Positions 1 through 8,082 of a stretch of 64,000 nucleotides of DNA are shown in pieces (positions within the stretch are counted from its first letter, which is position 1; each line of letters begins with the position of its first letter). The DNA is taken from NCBI RefSeq assembly GCF_002282895.1, contig NZ_NRRB01000001.1, forward strand, positions 620,001 to 684,000, read 5' to 3'. This DNA comes from Paraferrimonas haliotis. GTDB lineage: Bacteria > Pseudomonadota > Gammaproteobacteria > Enterobacterales > Shewanellaceae. Below the pieces are notes generated by a model. It ran no database searches. It was not told the origin of the DNA and saw nothing but the letters and a program-made list of their open reading frames with translations. The position numbers and the translations under genes are program-made.

Positions 1-498
1 GTTAGCCCAGTTAATTTTAGTGCCGGTAATAAAGTGACTTACAATCATTTCTCGATTGTAGCCTTGCGGTGGTGCTATTTGAGCAATCATTTGAGCGTTC
101 CAAGCGTTATACTGCGCTTCGGCTTCTAAATACAGATTACGATAGGCTTCACTGGCACCGGCTAGCGTACTGTCACTGGCGTTAAGTCGAGCGAGTGGGT
201 GCAGGTTATCGAGTTGCAGACCGCGTAAATAAGAAAAATGATGGATGGCATAGGCGTGCAATGGATTGTCGATGGCTTCAAATTGTTGCTTGGCAGTGCT
301 TAAGCGATACTGATAATCGTCGGCGGCCAGAGAGAGTTGTAAATCCGCCTCATTGGGAAACTGATTATAGATGCTGCCTCGAGAGAGCTGACAGACCTTC
401 ATAAGGTGGTTTCGCCTGAGAATGAACTCCCGCTCTCCCACAATAGAACGCCTGGCTAACTTAGTTAGAAACTCTCTTCGATTTTCCCAACTGCTCAT
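1..498 (-). CDS. TetR-family transcriptional regulator (3' end cut by window edge)
   Basis: An open frame runs from ATG at 498 to the window edge, giving 166 visible residues; the C-terminus lies outside. The N-terminal part fits the TetR DNA-binding domain, with a helix-turn-helix at about residues 36-53 containing the typical SRGSIYNQFPNEADL stretch. The remainder is helical and would form the ligand-binding half. A strong AAGGAG ribosome site lies 6 nt before the ATG. The gene is divergent from the LysR gene at 615. Such regulators usually repress nearby or divergent genes. Its target may be the flavoprotein operon at 1826-3759, where TetR-like palindromes are present, but that link is inferred only. 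Confidence 0.85.
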   Translation of the reverse strand, partial: MSSWENRREFLTKLARRSIVGEREFILRRNHLMKVCQLSRGSIYNQFPNEADLQLSLAADDYQYRLSTAKQQFEAIDNPLHAYAIHHFSYLRGLQLDNLHPLARLNASDSTLAGASEAYRNLYLEAEAQYNAWNAQMIAQIAPPQGYNREMIVSHFITGTKINWAN

Positions 499-580
499 GG
501 TTAACTCCTTGCAAAATAAACGGCTGCCTAGCCTCACAGTTCAAGAGTAACACTGTTAAAAATGTGCCGATATTGAGTAA

Positions 581-597
581 TAATGATGGCATCATTA
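581..597. promoter_or_regulatory. 17-bp perfect palindrome upstream of the LysR gene
   Basis: TAATGATG-G-CATCATTA is a perfect inverted repeat ending 17 nt before the chosen LysR start at 615. Its position between the TetR and LysR genes suggests an operator, either LysR autoregulation or a TetR site. No binding data exist here. It would lie inside the coding region if the GTG at 564 were used, which supports the later start. Confidence 0.4.
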
Positions 598-614
598 GCA
601 AAAGTGATTGCATC

Positions 615-1478
615 ATGTTAAAAACAGAGTTGCTCGAGACATTTGTCACAGTTTGCGAAACAGGTAACTTTTCTAAAGCGGCGGAGATCGTTTGTAGAAG
701 CCAGTCGGCCTTAAGTTTGCAAATTAAAAAGCTAGAAGAGAACGTAGGGCAACAGCTGTTACTGCGGGATAACAAGGGCGTACAAATCACTCCAGCGGGG
801 GAAACCTTGTTGGCCTATGCCAAACGCATGTTGGCGCTGTCAAATGAAGCGCTTGAAGATCTTAACGGCAACGTTAGCAGCAAAGAAATACGGTTAGGGG
901 TACCCACAGACTACATTAACTGTTACCTAAACTCTAAATTGCTGGAATTCATTAAAAAGTTTACCGACATACAGTTGCACATAGACACAGATGTAAGCGG
1001 TAACCTGCTGAATCGTCTTAATAATGACGAGTTTGACGTGATTGTCGCCACGAACTGGCAAGTGCCGGAACACGGTGAGCTGCTGTTTGAACGACGCTTT
1101 GTTTGGGTTGCTGCCGCCCAATCGCAACTCCTAAACAAACCCGCTTACGACGTTGCTTTATACCCCGAAAACTGCCCAATTCGCGTGCAAGTATTTGCCA
1201 ACCACAGCTTAACCTTGAAACCCATTAGCGTACTGCTCTCGTCGCCATCGCCAGTGGCATTGTGTATGGCCGTTGAAAATGATCTAGTGGTAGCCCCCAT
1301 CGCTGAATTTCGGGTAACCAACAAGATGCAAATCTTGGATCCAGAACAACATCAACTGCCCAAGTTACCCATGTTTAATGAATCCATCTATTGCAACCCC
1401 AACAGCACCTCGCCAGAGCTCGAACAACTCATTCAACTGATTCGCTCCAGCAAAGAAGAACTCATCCAATGCCGCTAA
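615..1478 (+). CDS. LysR-family transcriptional regulator
   Basis: 287 residues. The N-terminal winged helix-turn-helix occupies about residues 5-62, with the family pattern LLETFVTVCETGNFSKAAEIV followed by SQSALSLQIKKLEE. The rest is the periplasmic-binding-protein-like effector domain. The ATG at 615 is preferred over an upstream GTG at 564 because family members begin just before the LLETF motif and because a palindrome lies between the two. LysR proteins are usually activators responding to a small molecule. The specificity cannot be read from sequence. It is convergent with the cytochrome gene at 1826-2212 and divergent from the TetR gene. Confidence 0.85.
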   Translation: MLKTELLETFVTVCETGNFSKAAEIVCRSQSALSLQIKKLEENVGQQLLLRDNKGVQITPAGETLLAYAKRMLALSNEALEDLNGNVSSKEIRLGVPTDYINCYLNSKLLEFIKKFTDIQLHIDTDVSGNLLNRLNNDEFDVIVATNWQVPEHGELLFERRFVWVAAAQSQLLNKPAYDVALYPENCPIRVQVFANHSLTLKPISVLLSSPSPVALCMAVENDLVVAPIAEFRVTNKMQILDPEQHQLPKLPMFNESIYCNPNSTSPELEQLIQLIRSSKEELIQCR

Positions 1479-1504
1479 GGCGGTATTGGAGAGGTGATAG
1501 GAAC

Positions 1505-1718
1505 GAGCGCAAGGTGTATTGAGCCTCTTGAAAAACGCTGTGAATACATCCCTGTACGCTCGCAAATTCATCCCTGAATTTGATCGTTTTCTTAAGGCTC
1601 AATACACCTTGCGCTCATCAGCAATCACCGCTCTGGTAACACGCTGTGAATACATCCCTATACGCTCGCAAATTCATCCCTGATTTTGATCGTTTTCTTA
1701 AGCTTCGATCAACCTTGC
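1505..1718. repeat. Hairpin-rich intergenic repeat, two 62-bp copies with ATCCCTG loops
   Basis: Two direct copies of a 62-bp unit lie at 1535-1596 and 1641-1702 and differ at only 2 positions. Each unit holds a short hairpin with arms AAATTCA/TGAATTT around TCCC (1564-1581 in copy 1; the second arm is imperfect in copy 2) and a smaller TAC-ATCCCT-GTA hairpin. Copy 1 is bracketed by perfect 22-bp inverted arms at 1505-1526 and 1595-1616. The right arm core ACCTTGCGCTC recurs after copy 2 (about 1712-1722). No ORF or transposase is present. It resembles the small palindromic intergenic repeats dispersed in gammaproteobacterial genomes. Together with the terminator at 1747-1775 it fills the 347-bp gap between the LysR and cytochrome genes. 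Confidence 0.8.
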
Positions 1719-1746
1719 GCTCTCCAACAGCTCACTTCTCGTAAAC

Positions 1747-1775
1747 GAAAAAAGCCGGTACGTTAACTACCGGCT
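1747..1775 (-). terminator. Intrinsic terminator of the flavoprotein-cytochrome operon
   Basis: On the minus strand an 8-bp perfect stem, AGCCGGTA/TACCGGCT, with a 7-nt loop is followed directly by a run of T. It lies about 50 bp beyond the cytochrome stop. Confidence 0.8.
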
Positions 1776-1825
1776 ATGTGTGGCAAATAGTGCCCAAGGT
1801 TAAATCGCAGGATAGTTCCTATTAG

Positions 1826-2212
1826 TTATTTCTTGTGGTTTGGATACTCAAATGTATGGCAATCCGCGCACATAGGTTGTTTCTCTTGGTGCTCAGCGTG
1901 GCATTCTACACACGGAACTTCTTTGCCCCAGTGCAGGTTGTTGTGTGGGTTTTGCCACTCCTCTTCACCGTCACGGGCGGTTTTTTGTGCAAGCTTGTCG
2001 ACGTTGTGACATTTTAAGCAAGATTCATCCGCAGGATAATCCGTTGGCGCATCTACGCCGTGGCACATTTTGCAATTGTCGCGCTTATACATGTTTTCGT
2101 GATAGCTGCGACCGTCTAAGGCACCTTGATCCACTAAGGTTGAGTTCGCCAAAGCGATGGCTGGACTTGCACCAAGTGCGAACGCCAGAGCAATACCTAA
2201 TAATTTTTTCAT
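1826..2212 (-). CDS. Periplasmic tetraheme cytochrome c (heme subunit of flavocytochrome reductase)
   Basis: 128 residues with a Sec signal peptide (cleavage near ALA-N, residue 22) and four heme-binding motifs: CKMCH (47), CLKCH (65), CVECH (101) and CADCH (115). Extra histidines such as H38, H90 and H94 could serve as distal ligands. It matches the small tetraheme cytochromes that form the heme domain of Shewanella flavocytochrome c3, here as a separate protein. It is encoded 26 nt after the flavoprotein gene in the same operon, so it most likely passes electrons from membrane quinol oxidation (CymA-type donor, not in this window) to that flavoprotein in the periplasm. Confidence 0.9.
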   Translation of the reverse strand: MKKLLGIALAFALGASPAIALANSTLVDQGALDGRSYHENMYKRDNCKMCHGVDAPTDYPADESCLKCHNVDKLAQKTARDGEEEWQNPHNNLHWGKEVPCVECHAEHQEKQPMCADCHTFEYPNHKK

Positions 2213-2238
2213 GATTTTTTTCTCCTATCGATTCCAGG

Positions 2239-3759
2239 TTACGCTTTAAGGATGCTGCGAGATGCAGTCATGCCCATCACCATGCACTCGGGAATCGAGC
2301 AACTACCCAGACGGCTGACACCGTGAATACCACCGGTTACTTCGCCAGCAGCGTACAGTCCTTTGATCGGCTTGCCGCTGAAGCTATCCACCACTTCGGC
2401 TTTGGTGGTAATTTGCACACCACCTTGGCAGTAGTGAACTTTTGGCCATAAACGCACTACAGTAAACGGCGCTTTTAGGTACTTGCCCATGGCTTTATCC
2501 ATTGGCTTGCCAAATTGCTTGTCGACGCCTGTTTTAACGTAACCGTTATATTCGTCGATTTGTTTCTCTAGCGCTTTCAATGGAATGTTGAAGTGCTTGG
2601 CCAACTCCTCTAGCGAGTCGAACTTCCAACCAACACCGTATTTCAGAACTTTTTTGGCGGTTGGGTGCTTTTTAGAGTGCTCATAACTGGTGATCATGAT
2701 TGGAGGCATTGGGTTACCTTCATCATCACGGTTGGCCAGCTCTGCGTCAGCACGCGTCTTACGGTCGGCAATTTCGTTCATGAAGCGACGGCCAGACTTT
2801 AGGTTGACAGCAATAGAGTGTGGGAAGTTGAAAATGGAGTAGTTAGAAACGTAGCCAAATCCACCTTCGTCCGGAGATGCCCAAGGGCCTGATTGAATGT
2901 GGGCCATATGCACAGGAATTGCACCGAGGCGGAACATTTCGAACATGCCTTCGCCGGTGGCGCCTTTGGCGTTAGTACAACCTACTTCTGAGGTGAGGGT
3001 TGGGTCTTGAGCCATTCGCATCGCTACGTTTTGGGCAAAACCACCCGTCGCCATAATTACACCTTTAGCGACTTTGATGTTAACTACCTCACCGTTATTA
3101 TCGCGGCCAAAGTAGTAGTTTTCACGAATTTTGATGCCCTCGACATCGCCATTGTCGTTGACCAAAAAGCCTTCGAACTTAGCGCGAGTATGAGTAGGAA
3201 CACCTAACTTTTTAGTTTCTTTGTAAAGTGGTTGAGTAATACCGGCACCGCAACTCACGGTTGTTTGATAGGTACGGGCAACCGAATGTCCACCCAGCTG
3301 TTGTAGGTAGGGGTGATATTCGGCACCGGCATCTATGGTCATTTGCAAGGCTTCGTTGGCATGCTCAGCAACGTGACGTAATAAATCTTCATAAGCAATA
3401 CCACGACCAGCGGCAACTTGGTCAGCGACCATAGTTTCTACGCTGTCCTTTAGCCCTTCTTTGCGTTGCATCGGCGTATCAGGAGCGGCAAAGAGACCGC
3501 CGTTAATGGCGGAGTTACCACCCACGACGGACATTTTCTCGAAAATCTCGACGTCCTTGGCGCCTAAACGCTTAGCCTCTACCGCGGCGGCAAGACCCGC
3601 GAAGCCTGAGCCAATAATGGCGATATCTACGCTGCGATGCCATTGAACGCCTTTGGAGTTGTTTGATAATGCTAATGCAGGAGTCGCAGCAGCGGCTAAA
3701 CCAGCTGCTCCGAGTCCTTTGATGAAGTTACGACGCTTCATAAGATTGTTGTTTGTCAT
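2239..3759 (-). CDS. Tat-exported FAD flavoprotein reductase, fumarate/urocanate reductase family, substrate unknown
   Basis: 506 residues. A twin-arginine signal (RRNFIKG, 9-15) with a hydrophobic stretch indicates folded, FAD-loaded export. The FAD Rossmann motif GSGFAG is at 50-55 and the GGNSAINGG flavin contact at 80-88. Near the C-terminus, the His in KVHYCQGG (442) and the Arg in GVSRLGS (483) align with substrate-binding His and Arg of soluble fumarate reductases. The QSHPT region and the TEAVR-type proton-relay motif of true fumarate reductases are not present; the corresponding segment reads IQSGPW. The substrate is therefore probably another unsaturated acid. Two cysteines (487, 492) lie beside the Arg. 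First gene of an operon with the tetraheme cytochrome. Confidence 0.87.
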   Translation of the reverse strand: MTNNNLMKRRNFIKGLGAAGLAAAATPALALSNNSKGVQWHRSVDIAIIGSGFAGLAAAVEAKRLGAKDVEIFEKMSVVGGNSAINGGLFAAPDTPMQRKEGLKDSVETMVADQVAAGRGIAYEDLLRHVAEHANEALQMTIDAGAEYHPYLQQLGGHSVARTYQTTVSCGAGITQPLYKETKKLGVPTHTRAKFEGFLVNDNGDVEGIKIRENYYFGRDNNGEVVNIKVAKGVIMATGGFAQNVAMRMAQDPTLTSEVGCTNAKGATGEGMFEMFRLGAIPVHMAHIQSGPWASPDEGGFGYVSNYSIFNFPHSIAVNLKSGRRFMNEIADRKTRADAELANRDDEGNPMPPIMITSYEHSKKHPTAKKVLKYGVGWKFDSLEELAKHFNIPLKALEKQIDEYNGYVKTGVDKQFGKPMDKAMGKYLKAPFTVVRLWPKVHYCQGGVQITTKAEVVDSFSGKPIKGLYAAGEVTGGIHGVSRLGSCSIPECMVMGMTASRSILKA

Positions 3760-3801
3760 TGCTCTGACCTTTTAATTATTTAACTCCAGGTCAGCGTAAC
3801 C

Positions 3802-3817
3802 TTGGAATCGGTTCCAA
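3802..3817. promoter_or_regulatory. Operator-like palindrome TTGGAA-N4-TTCCAA
   Basis: A perfect 6-bp inverted repeat with a 4-bp centre lies 43 bp upstream of the flavoprotein start. This form is typical of TetR-family operators. A close relative is at 3893-3910. Confidence 0.5.
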
Positions 3818-3892
3818 ACTGCGAGCAAACAGTGAAACAGTGTGGATTATGACGGTTTGACAACGAAAGTGCAGGGTAAGTAGTGTTCTAGA

Positions 3893-3910
3893 TTTGGAGT
3901 GCATTCCAAA
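3893..3910. promoter_or_regulatory. Second operator-like palindrome TTTGGA-N6-TCCAAA
   Basis: A perfect inverted repeat (TTTGGAGTGCATTCCAAA) shares the TTGGA/TCCAA core with the site at 3802-3817, about 92 bp centre to centre. Both lie in the 161-bp region upstream of the flavoprotein operon and could be occupied by one regulator. It also sits just after the flippase stop, but no T-run follows, so I do not call it a terminator. Confidence 0.45.
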
Positions 3911-3920
3911 ATGATAGGTG

Positions 3921-5216
3921 TTAGCGTATTTTTGCTTTAAGTGCAGGCCAATGTCGTTTAAATTCAGTGAATGCAAAGCTGGGAACTGCCATTAACCCTT
4001 TAATTTGCAAAATTAAAATTGGCAGTTTGGTTACACACGCATTCAGTGCAATGGATGCACAAAATTCGGAGGCAACGGTGGCGTATGCTGCACCTAGTAC
4101 TCCGTATTTTTGGATCAACCAATAATTCAACAAGAAATTGATAACCGCCGCTATTGCAGTTTTTATTAAACAGAATCGATACAATCCATGGACAATCAGC
4201 ACGCGATAGCTTGCACTGCCAATCGCTGCAAAGATGGAACCAAATACATAGACTTGCAGAACTTGAGCCGACATTGCAAATTGTTCTCCAAAGATGAGAT
4301 GGATGACCGGCTGACTAAGAGCGAATACCGTAAGCCCTACCACAAGGGCTACCAACCAAATGATACTAAAAAGGCGTTGTACTCTGTGATGGTGTTGGGG
4401 ATGATTCTTGGTTTTTGATATACCCTTCATTAAAGTTAAGGTGATGGCGCCAGGCAAGAATAGCCAACCAATGGATATCAATAAGGCTGCTGAGTATATC
4501 CCTACAGCCTCAGTGCCAAGCATCTGACCCAGCATGATTTTGTCCATGGCGGTGTAGAGCAAAATCGATAGCGCCGCCAATGCCATAAACTTACCGCGAC
4601 TGAGCAATACTTTAATGACTTTCCAGCGTATGTAGCTGGGTTTTAGTAGGTGAATGTGAGTGGCTTTCGGAAGTTTGAAAACCCACACCAGTATGGCTTG
4701 TAATAAATAGGCGGCGGCAAACCAAACCAAAGGCAGCAGCATGGCCACTGCCGCCAATTTAAATAACAGAGCTAACGAGCTCGCCTTAACCGTCGCCACT
4801 GAATTGATTTTAGAATCGTGATTAGCGTCGAAATATATCTGCAATACATCACAGGCTTTTACCATTACCGAAGCAACTATGAACAAACCTATCCAAATAT
4901 TGGCATCCGAGTGACCCGAGTATAAAAGGTAGATGAGGCTGAGCAGTAACAGCAAAATTGAGACCACGACGCGCAGCACAAACGAGTTGGCGATGACATA
5001 GGCAGAACGCCGACGGGCTATGCAGTCGTATAAAATGGTATCGGAGCCTAAGTTAATCAAAGGCATAAGAAAACTGGCGATGGCTAGAGCATAAGCGATA
5101 ACCCCATATTGCTCGGGGCCTAAATAGCGAGCCACAATGGCATTGGATATGATGCCCAATGCCATACTGATTATCCTGTCTAAATACAGCCAAGCAATAT
5201 TAATCAGCGCTTTCAT
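3921..5216 (-). CDS. Polysaccharide/O-antigen flippase, Wzx-like (MOP superfamily)
   Basis: 431 residues, hydrophobic throughout with about 12 membrane helices. The N-terminus has the motif IISNAIVARYLGPEQYGVIAYALAIASF, characteristic of polysaccharide-export flippases, which move lipid-linked oligosaccharides across the inner membrane. No glycosyltransferase or polymerase gene is next to it, so it is an orphan outside any surface-polysaccharide cluster. The cargo cannot be predicted. It lies between the flavoprotein operon and prs on the same strand, separated from prs by a strong terminator. Confidence 0.8.
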   Translation of the reverse strand: MKALINIAWLYLDRIISMALGIISNAIVARYLGPEQYGVIAYALAIASFLMPLINLGSDTILYDCIARRRSAYVIANSFVLRVVVSILLLLLSLIYLLYSGHSDANIWIGLFIVASVMVKACDVLQIYFDANHDSKINSVATVKASSLALLFKLAAVAMLLPLVWFAAAYLLQAILVWVFKLPKATHIHLLKPSYIRWKVIKVLLSRGKFMALAALSILLYTAMDKIMLGQMLGTEAVGIYSAALLISIGWLFLPGAITLTLMKGISKTKNHPQHHHRVQRLFSIIWLVALVVGLTVFALSQPVIHLIFGEQFAMSAQVLQVYVFGSIFAAIGSASYRVLIVHGLYRFCLIKTAIAAVINFLLNYWLIQKYGVLGAAYATVASEFCASIALNACVTKLPILILQIKGLMAVPSFAFTEFKRHWPALKAKIR

Positions 5217-5310
5217 CGGATCCCTGAAATTTACTGGTCTAGTAGACTTTGTCTTTAGTATTCATACAGTAAAGTTCATAAACTGGGTTTGCGCCATTTT
5301 ATTCGGGGTA

Positions 5311-5336
5311 ATAAAAAAGGCGCCTAAAGGCGCCTT
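5311..5336 (-). terminator. Intrinsic terminator after prs
   Basis: The 8-bp perfect stem AAGGCGCC/GGCGCCTT with a 4-nt loop is followed on the minus strand by a T-run, about 20 bp after the prs stop. Confidence 0.9.
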
Positions 5337-5354
5337 AGCATGACAACGATTGGT

Positions 5355-6302
5355 TTAGTGTTTAAACATCGCTGAAATGGATTCTTCATTGCTGACGCGA
5401 CGGATGGCTTCAGCAAGCATTGTAGAAAGTGTCAATTGCGACACTTTACCAATAGACGCAATCTCTTGAGTCAATGGAATGGTGTCGGTAACAATCACTT
5501 CGTCAATAACCGATTCGCGAATGTTTTGCGGCGCATTACCCGAGAATACTGGGTGAGTTGCATAGGCGAACACGCGGTTAGCACCATGCTCTTTAAGCGC
5601 TTCCGCAGCCTTACATAGGGTACCGCCGGTATCAATCATGTCATCGACTATGATGCAATCGCGACCTTCAACGTCACCAATAATGTGCATCACTTGAGAA
5701 ACGTTCGCTTTAGGACGACGTTTATCGATGATGGCAAGATCGGTATCGTGTAACAGCTTAGCCACTGCGCGGGCGCGAACAACGCCGCCAATGTCTGGCG
5801 AAACCACGACAGGGTTAGGCAATTCTTTTGCCAGCATGTCTTCAAGCAGCACTGGGCTTCCGAATACGTTATCAACCGGTACGTCGAAGAAGCCTTGAAT
5901 TTGCTCAGCGTGCAAATCACAGGTCAACACTCTATCGACACCTACACTGGATAGGAAGTCAGCAACGACCTTAGCGGTAATTGGTACCCGAGCTGAGCGA
6001 ACGCGACGATCTTGACGAGCGTAACCAAAGTAAGGAATTACCGCGGTAATACGGCCAGCAGAAGCACGACGCAGTGCATCCACCATGACGATCAACTCCA
6101 TCAAGTTGTCGTTGGTTGGCGCACAAGTAGACTGAATAATAAATACATCAGCACCACGAACGTTTTCGTTGATCTGAACACTAATTTCACCGTCGCTAAA
6201 GCGACCTACGACGCAGTCGCCTAGTTTACAAAATAGGCGGTCGGCAATTTTTTGAGCAAGATCGGGAGTAGCGTTTCCAGCAAACAGCTTGATGTCAGGC
6301 AC
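5355..6302 (-). CDS. prs: Ribose-phosphate pyrophosphokinase
   Basis: 315 residues, the usual length. It makes PRPP from ribose 5-phosphate and ATP for nucleotide, histidine, tryptophan and NAD synthesis. The PRPP synthetase signature [12 protein letters not shown] is at 129-140, including the catalytic His131. The PRPP-binding loop [12 protein letters not shown] is at 217-228. It is the last gene of the lolB-ispE-prs series on the minus strand, the same order as in E. coli. A 150-bp gap with tandem repeats separates it from ispE, so it probably also has its own promoter. Confidence 0.97.
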   Translation of the reverse strand: MPDIKLFAGNATPDLAQKIADRLFCKLGDCVVGRFSDGEISVQINENVRGADVFIIQSTCAPTNDNLMELIVMVDALRRASAGRITAVIPYFGYARQDRRVRSARVPITAKVVADFLSSVGVDRVLTCDLHAEQIQGFFDVPVDNVFGSPVLLEDMLAKELPNPVVVSPDIGGVVRARAVAKLLHDTDLAIIDKRRPKANVSQVMHIIGDVEGRDCIIVDDMIDTGGTLCKAAEALKEHGANRVFAYATHPVFSGNAPQNIRESVIDEVIVTDTIPLTQEIASIGKVSQLTLSTMLAEAIRRVSNEESISAMFKH

Positions 6303-6375
6303 GGTATAAACCTCTGGCAGTGGTTAATAATGGCCAATCTAGATTGGCCTTGTAGAGTTTAGCTCGTCTTAGAGC

Positions 6376-6445
6376 ATAATCGTTTACAACTTAGTCTTTT
6401 AAAACTTAGTTGTTTAAAACTTAGTTGTTTAAAACTTAGTTGTGT
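6376..6445. repeat. 15-bp tandem repeat in the ispE-prs gap
   Basis: The unit TTAGTTGTTTAAAAC is repeated head to tail: near-identical copies at 6391-6405, 6406-6420 and 6421-6435, a degenerate copy before (6376-6390) and a partial copy after. Copy number could vary by slippage. It lies between ispE and the prs start and would be in the prs leader or promoter. Confidence 0.8.
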
Positions 6446-6452
6446 TTCACGT

Positions 6453-7322
6453 TTAATTGCCGCTTAAATGGAATTGTTCAAGACGCTCTAACAGCGGTGA
6501 ACGATTACAACTTTTAGCAACAAACCCCGTCACTTGTTCGCTTTTGTTCGAGAAAGCGGCGAGGGCATCACATTCGTTTTCGAATGAGGCAAATAGGCAT
6601 GCACCGGTGCCGGTCATTCGAGACGGCGCATATTTTACCAGCCAGTTTAAGGCCTTGGCAACTTGCGGATACAGATCGCAAACCAGTTGTTGGCAGTCAT
6701 TGCGATGCAAGCCCCATTCTTCAGGGGTTGTAGATATTTTTGGTGTGTTTCGTGGTAAATCCGGGTGAGTAAATATTTCAGCGGTACTTACTTCTACGTT
6801 CGGGTGTATCACCATAAACCACGGCGTATCTAACTTAACCGTTTGTAATTGTTCGCCAACGCCCTCGGCAAAAGCGGCGTGACCACGAACAAACACCGGT
6901 ACATCGGCTCCTAACTGTAAGCCTAACGAGGCCAGTTCATCGACGCTCAGATTGGTTTGCCAAAGCGCGTTCAAGGCGACCAGCACGGTGGCGGCATCAC
7001 TGCTGCCGCCGCCTAAGCCGCCCCCCATGGGCAGTCGCTTGGTAAGCCAAATATCAGCACCAAGCTGGCCGTTACCTTGCGCTTGCAGTAATTTGGCCGC
7101 TCGTATTACTAAGTTATCGGCCTCGGCAACATTAGCCATAGGCGTTTGCAAGTGGATGTGGCTGTCGTTACGGACTCTAAAATCCAAACTGTCGCCAAAT
7201 TCCAAAATTTGAAACAGGGTTTGCAACTCATGATAACCGTCGTCGCGGCGACCATTAATGTGCAGAAATAAATTCAATTTTGCCGGTGCTGGCCAATTAC
7301 GGCTGATGCTAGAGTCGGTCAT
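6453..7322 (-). CDS. ispE: 4-diphosphocytidyl-2-C-methyl-D-erythritol kinase
   Basis: 289 residues from the ATG at 7322. It phosphorylates CDP-methylerythritol in the MEP pathway to isoprenoids. The N-terminal [23 protein letters not shown] is the family signature. The GHMP-kinase ATP loop [14 protein letters not shown] is at 99-111. The start at 7322 leaves 4 nt after the lolB stop. An earlier in-frame ATG (7349) would overlap lolB and adds residues not found in the family. Confidence 0.95.
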   Translation of the reverse strand: MTDSSISRNWPAPAKLNLFLHINGRRDDGYHELQTLFQILEFGDSLDFRVRNDSHIHLQTPMANVAEADNLVIRAAKLLQAQGNGQLGADIWLTKRLPMGGGLGGGSSDAATVLVALNALWQTNLSVDELASLGLQLGADVPVFVRGHAAFAEGVGEQLQTVKLDTPWFMVIHPNVEVSTAEIFTHPDLPRNTPKISTTPEEWGLHRNDCQQLVCDLYPQVAKALNWLVKYAPSRMTGTGACLFASFENECDALAAFSNKSEQVTGFVAKSCNRSPLLERLEQFHLSGN

Positions 7323-7326
7323 GGAG

Positions 7327-7923
7327 TTACCTTTCGGGGGCGAGAGCAAGCCATTGGTTGATTTGCAGCTTAATGGTGATTGAATCGCTTTTTACTTCAA
7401 TTAGGCGCGGTATGGTGGCACCGGATTGCGATTGCCAACTGCGATAGTGAGCAGTCCATTGTTGATTCTCTACCTGACGAGTCATGGTTTTTGGTCGCCC
7501 TTCAGAATCGCTGTCGACAACCTTGTCTGCAGGGGTTGGTATGCCCTTAAGCCAACTGCTGAGCGCCTGTAAGGGCAGCGGCAGACCCGTGACCGAGGCG
7601 ATGAGTTGCTCGGCGTTGCGGTCTTGGTAGGTGTTGCCATCGACGAGCAGTGTGGCGCCTTGTTTATCCGCGCTAAGCTGTAACACCGAAATACCCAGCA
7701 CGGTATTTATAGTCAATCGCTGCTGTGGCGGTTGATGCAGCCAAAACACGGTGCCGCTGAATTTGCGCTCAGGCGTTACTACCCCGATTCGGCCATTTAA
7801 TTGCCAATCATCTACCGTCTGACTGTCGCTTACTTGGTAAGTTTGAGGAGAAGAGGCACAGCCGCTGAGCCAAAAAAGCAGAAGTATAACTCCGCTAATT
7901 TTAGGAAATGTGAGCTTGGTCAA
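7327..7923 (-). CDS. lolB: Outer-membrane lipoprotein localisation factor LolB
   Basis: 198 residues with a lipoprotein signal ending in LSGC (Cys22). LolB receives lipoproteins from the carrier LolA and inserts them into the outer membrane. The pattern [22 protein letters not shown] after the signal is typical. The start is a TTG at 7923; the upstream frame is closed by a stop within 15 codons and no better ATG precedes the signal. It forms the lolB-ispE-(prs) operon divergent from hemA, as in E. coli. Confidence 0.93.
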   Translation of the reverse strand: MTKLTFPKISGVILLLFWLSGCASSPQTYQVSDSQTVDDWQLNGRIGVVTPERKFSGTVFWLHQPPQQRLTINTVLGISVLQLSADKQGATLLVDGNTYQDRNAEQLIASVTGLPLPLQALSSWLKGIPTPADKVVDSDSEGRPKTMTRQVENQQWTAHYRSWQSQSGATIPRLIEVKSDSITIKLQINQWLALAPER

Positions 7924-8082
7924 CAGTGAAAATCCAATGGTTTATTATCGAGTGCCCATGATACGGGGAATCTTTCAAAAGTTGAACCTTTGTCAGGTTT
8001 TCATAAGTGATTGCTTTTTTTCGTTGGGTGCAGTGGTTAGAATTGACTCATATTTAGCTAAAATAACTTTGCTGAGAAACGA

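Noticed and set aside
195..404. Plus-strand open frame at the left edge
   Set aside because: The opposite strand encodes a clear TetR domain over the same bases.
1505..1722. Insertion sequence at the hairpin repeat
   Set aside because: No transposase reading frame and no target-site duplication; better described as an intergenic palindromic repeat.
3791..3976. Short minus-strand frame spanning the reductase promoter
   Set aside because: Covers the palindromes and the end of the flippase gene, with no similarity to a protein and no ribosome site.
6376..6445. 15-bp repeats as a CRISPR array
   Set aside because: The copies are contiguous without spacers, and no cas genes are present.
8043..8064. 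TTGACT and TAAAAT as a hemA promoter
   Set aside because: Only 10 bp separate the two boxes, too short for a sigma-70 promoter.
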